DNA of 7,258 nt, taken from Clostridiales bacterium UBA1779. Its GTDB lineage: Bacteria; Bacillota; Clostridia; Oscillospirales; CAG-272. The position numbers and the translations under genes are program-made. Shown here in pieces: positions 5,674 to 7,258 of this stretch (its first letter is position 1; each line of letters opens with the position of its first letter). Location: positions 1-7,258 of the forward strand of contig DCGL01000037.1 in the NCBI GenBank assembly GCA_002314565.1, in the 5' to 3' direction. A model generated the notes under the pieces. The model was not told the DNA's origin. It ran no database searches and saw only the letters and a program-made list of their open reading frames with translations.

Positions 5674-5718
5674 ATTTGCAGTATTCAGTGGATAAAAATA
5701 ATATTTACATAAAAGGAC

Positions 5719-5746
5719 TTGAATATTTCCTGTAAAATGGTATAAT
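5719..5746 (+). promoter_or_regulatory. Sigma-A promoter for the MATE transporter
   Basis: TTGAAT (5719-5724), a 16-nt spacer and a perfect TATAAT (5741-5746) predict a start near 5753. The leader of about 44 nt contains a 4-bp hairpin, TGCC/GGCA (5761-5772), and GGTGA (5788-5792) as the probable ribosome binding site. Confidence 0.8.
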
Positions 5747-5796
5747 TAACAAGCTTATTATGCCATCTGGCAAAAATATACGGAAACGGTGAATAA

Positions 5797-7233
5797 ATGG
5801 TAAAACAGATTCCGGAAAAGTTTAAAAAAATCTTTTCTGTTTTCGGCAAGGACGTTGATATGATCAACGGTCCTTTGTTCGGAAGACTTTGGATTTACGT
5901 AATTCCTCTTATGCTGTCGGGAATGCTGCAGCTTGTGTACAATGCGGCAGACGTTGCGGTTGTCGGTAATTTTGCGGCAGATTCGAAAAACTGTCTGGCA
6001 GCGGTCGGTTCAACCGGAGCCATCACAAATCTGATAATCGGCTTATTCCTCGGGCTGTCGGTCGGAACCAACGTCGTTATTTCAAGATATCTCGTTGCAG
6101 GTGATGATAAAAACACATCTGAAGCCGTTCACACTGCCATTTTAACCTCACTGATTTTCGGTGCCGTTCTGTCTGTTGCCGGTGTTTTTCTTGCAATGCC
6201 CGTACTCAGAATGATGGACACACCGGATTCCGTAATAAATCTGTCCACGATGTATATGCAGATTTATTTCCTCGGAATGCCGGCTTCGATGCTGTATAAT
6301 TTCGGCTCGGCCATACTGCGTTCGAAAGGGGACACGCGTTACCCTTTCCTTGTACTCTTTCTTTCAGGTCTTGTAAATCTGACGCTCAATCTCATCACCG
6401 TTATCGTTTTTCATCTTGACGTTGCGGGTGTAGCAATAGCTACGGTATCTTCACAGATTTGCTCGGCAACGTTGATTGTCCTGAGACTTACACGTATGAA
6501 AGACTGCTGCCGTCTGAATCTCAGAAAGCTCAGAATTTATCCGGACAAGCTTATGAAGATTGCAAGAATCGGTCTTCCGGCTGGAGTCCAGAGTATAATG
6601 TTCTCGCTGTCAAACGTAATAATTCAGTCCGGCGTAAACTCGCTGGGACCCGAAGCCATGGCAGGAAATACTGCGGCATCCAATGTTGACGGCTTTATTT
6701 ACATCGCCTGCAACTCCGTCTACCATGCAACCGTTGCTTTCACGGGTCAGAATTACGGGGCCCGCAAATACGCAAGAATCAAGAAAATCGCCCTTCAGGC
6801 AATGATTATCGTTGCAATCATCGGTCTTGTACTCGGCGGTATCGTAATGCTGTTTGACGATTTCTTTCTCGAAATTTACGCTCCCGGTGAAGAGAACATA
6901 CTTGCAAGAGAATACGGAGCACTCAGACTCAAGGTTATGGCTCCAACCTATTTCCTCTGCGGTATGATGGAAGTTTCAACCGCACTGATGCGCGGTATGG
7001 GCTCGTCTGTGATTCCGATGTGTATCACAGTCGTCGGAACCTGTATCTTCCGTGTCTGGTGGGTTCTCTGCATTTTCAAGCCCATCGAATATTTCCACAA
7101 TATGGACTGGTTGTACTTCACCTACCCTATATCCTGGATTGTGACTATGAGTGCAATTATGATTGCGTTCGGCCTCCTCTTCAAAAGCAAATGCCGCAAA
7201 CGCGGCCTCGACCCGAAGCATTTGCCGGAGTAA
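5797..7233 (+). CDS. MATE family multidrug/toxin efflux transporter
   Basis: This 478-aa protein has the length and 12-helix pattern of MATE exporters, which use a sodium or proton gradient to expel cationic drugs or metabolites across the cytoplasmic membrane. It opens with the family-typical NGPLFGRLWIYVIPLMLSGMLQLVYNAADVAVVGNFA (24-60). The second half repeats the fold from about residue 254, including IARIGLPAGVQSIMFSLSNVIIQ and VAFTGQNYGARKYARIKK (313-330). Approximate membrane segments are 31-52, 72-95, 113-135, 152-172, 183-205, 208-230, 254-280, 297-317, 330-353, 376-398, 405-427 and 438-463. A basic cytoplasmic linker (about 231-252) divides the two halves. The substrate cannot be told from sequence. 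It has its own promoter behind the recX terminator. No terminator is visible in the remaining 25 nt. Confidence 0.95.
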   Translation: MVKQIPEKFKKIFSVFGKDVDMINGPLFGRLWIYVIPLMLSGMLQLVYNAADVAVVGNFAADSKNCLAAVGSTGAITNLIIGLFLGLSVGTNVVISRYLVAGDDKNTSEAVHTAILTSLIFGAVLSVAGVFLAMPVLRMMDTPDSVINLSTMYMQIYFLGMPASMLYNFGSAILRSKGDTRYPFLVLFLSGLVNLTLNLITVIVFHLDVAGVAIATVSSQICSATLIVLRLTRMKDCCRLNLRKLRIYPDKLMKIARIGLPAGVQSIMFSLSNVIIQSGVNSLGPEAMAGNTAASNVDGFIYIACNSVYHATVAFTGQNYGARKYARIKKIALQAMIIVAIIGLVLGGIVMLFDDFFLEIYAPGEENILAREYGALRLKVMAPTYFLCGMMEVSTALMRGMGSSVIPMCITVVGTCIFRVWWVLCIFKPIEYFHNMDWLYFTYPISWIVTMSAIMIAFGLLFKSKCRKRGLDPKHLPE

Positions 7234-7258
7234 AATCAGCCGGGGGACGTAAGTGGTG

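Overview
This window looks like a chromosomal housekeeping segment from a Gram-positive, Clostridia-type bacterium (Bacillota). The evidence is the YitT-family membrane protein with a DUF2179 tail, the rbfA-nrnA pair, the Firmicute-like RecA followed by RecX, AGG-type ribosome binding sites, sharp sigma-A promoters (TTGAC- plus TATAAT) and U-tailed intrinsic terminators. The Clostridia placement is an inference from family resemblance. No mobile element, CRISPR array, tRNA or rRNA is visible.

Layout: (1) 1-845, minus strand: a YitT-family membrane protein running off the left edge, complete except for its last few residues. (2) 846-1182: a divergent promoter region. A leftward promoter serves the YitT gene. 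A rightward promoter opens a leader of about 170 nt packed with hairpins, including two near-identical 15-nt palindromes, ahead of a small SGNH/GDSL hydrolase (1183-1824). (3) 1848-3396: a promoter, then rbfA and nrnA overlapping by 17 nt, then a strong terminator with a 13-bp stem. (4) 3397-3699: a gene-free stretch ending in a perfect-consensus promoter and a short hairpin leader. (5) 3700-5533: recA and recX as an operon, closed by an 11-bp-stem terminator. (6) 5534-5796: an intergenic stretch with two sizeable inverted repeats and a promoter. (7) 5797-7233: a MATE-family efflux transporter. The final 25 nt hold nothing recognisable.

Functional picture: rbfA (30S maturation) and nrnA (nanoRNA and pAp degradation) form an RNA-metabolism pair, a common Firmicute neighbourhood, but here cut off from infB and truB. 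recA and recX are the recombinase and its regulator, and the downstream MATE gene has its own promoter. All seven proteins belong to known families, so no clearly new protein system is present. The parts least explained by known genes are the structured leader of the SGNH hydrolase and the paired inverted repeats ahead of the MATE gene.
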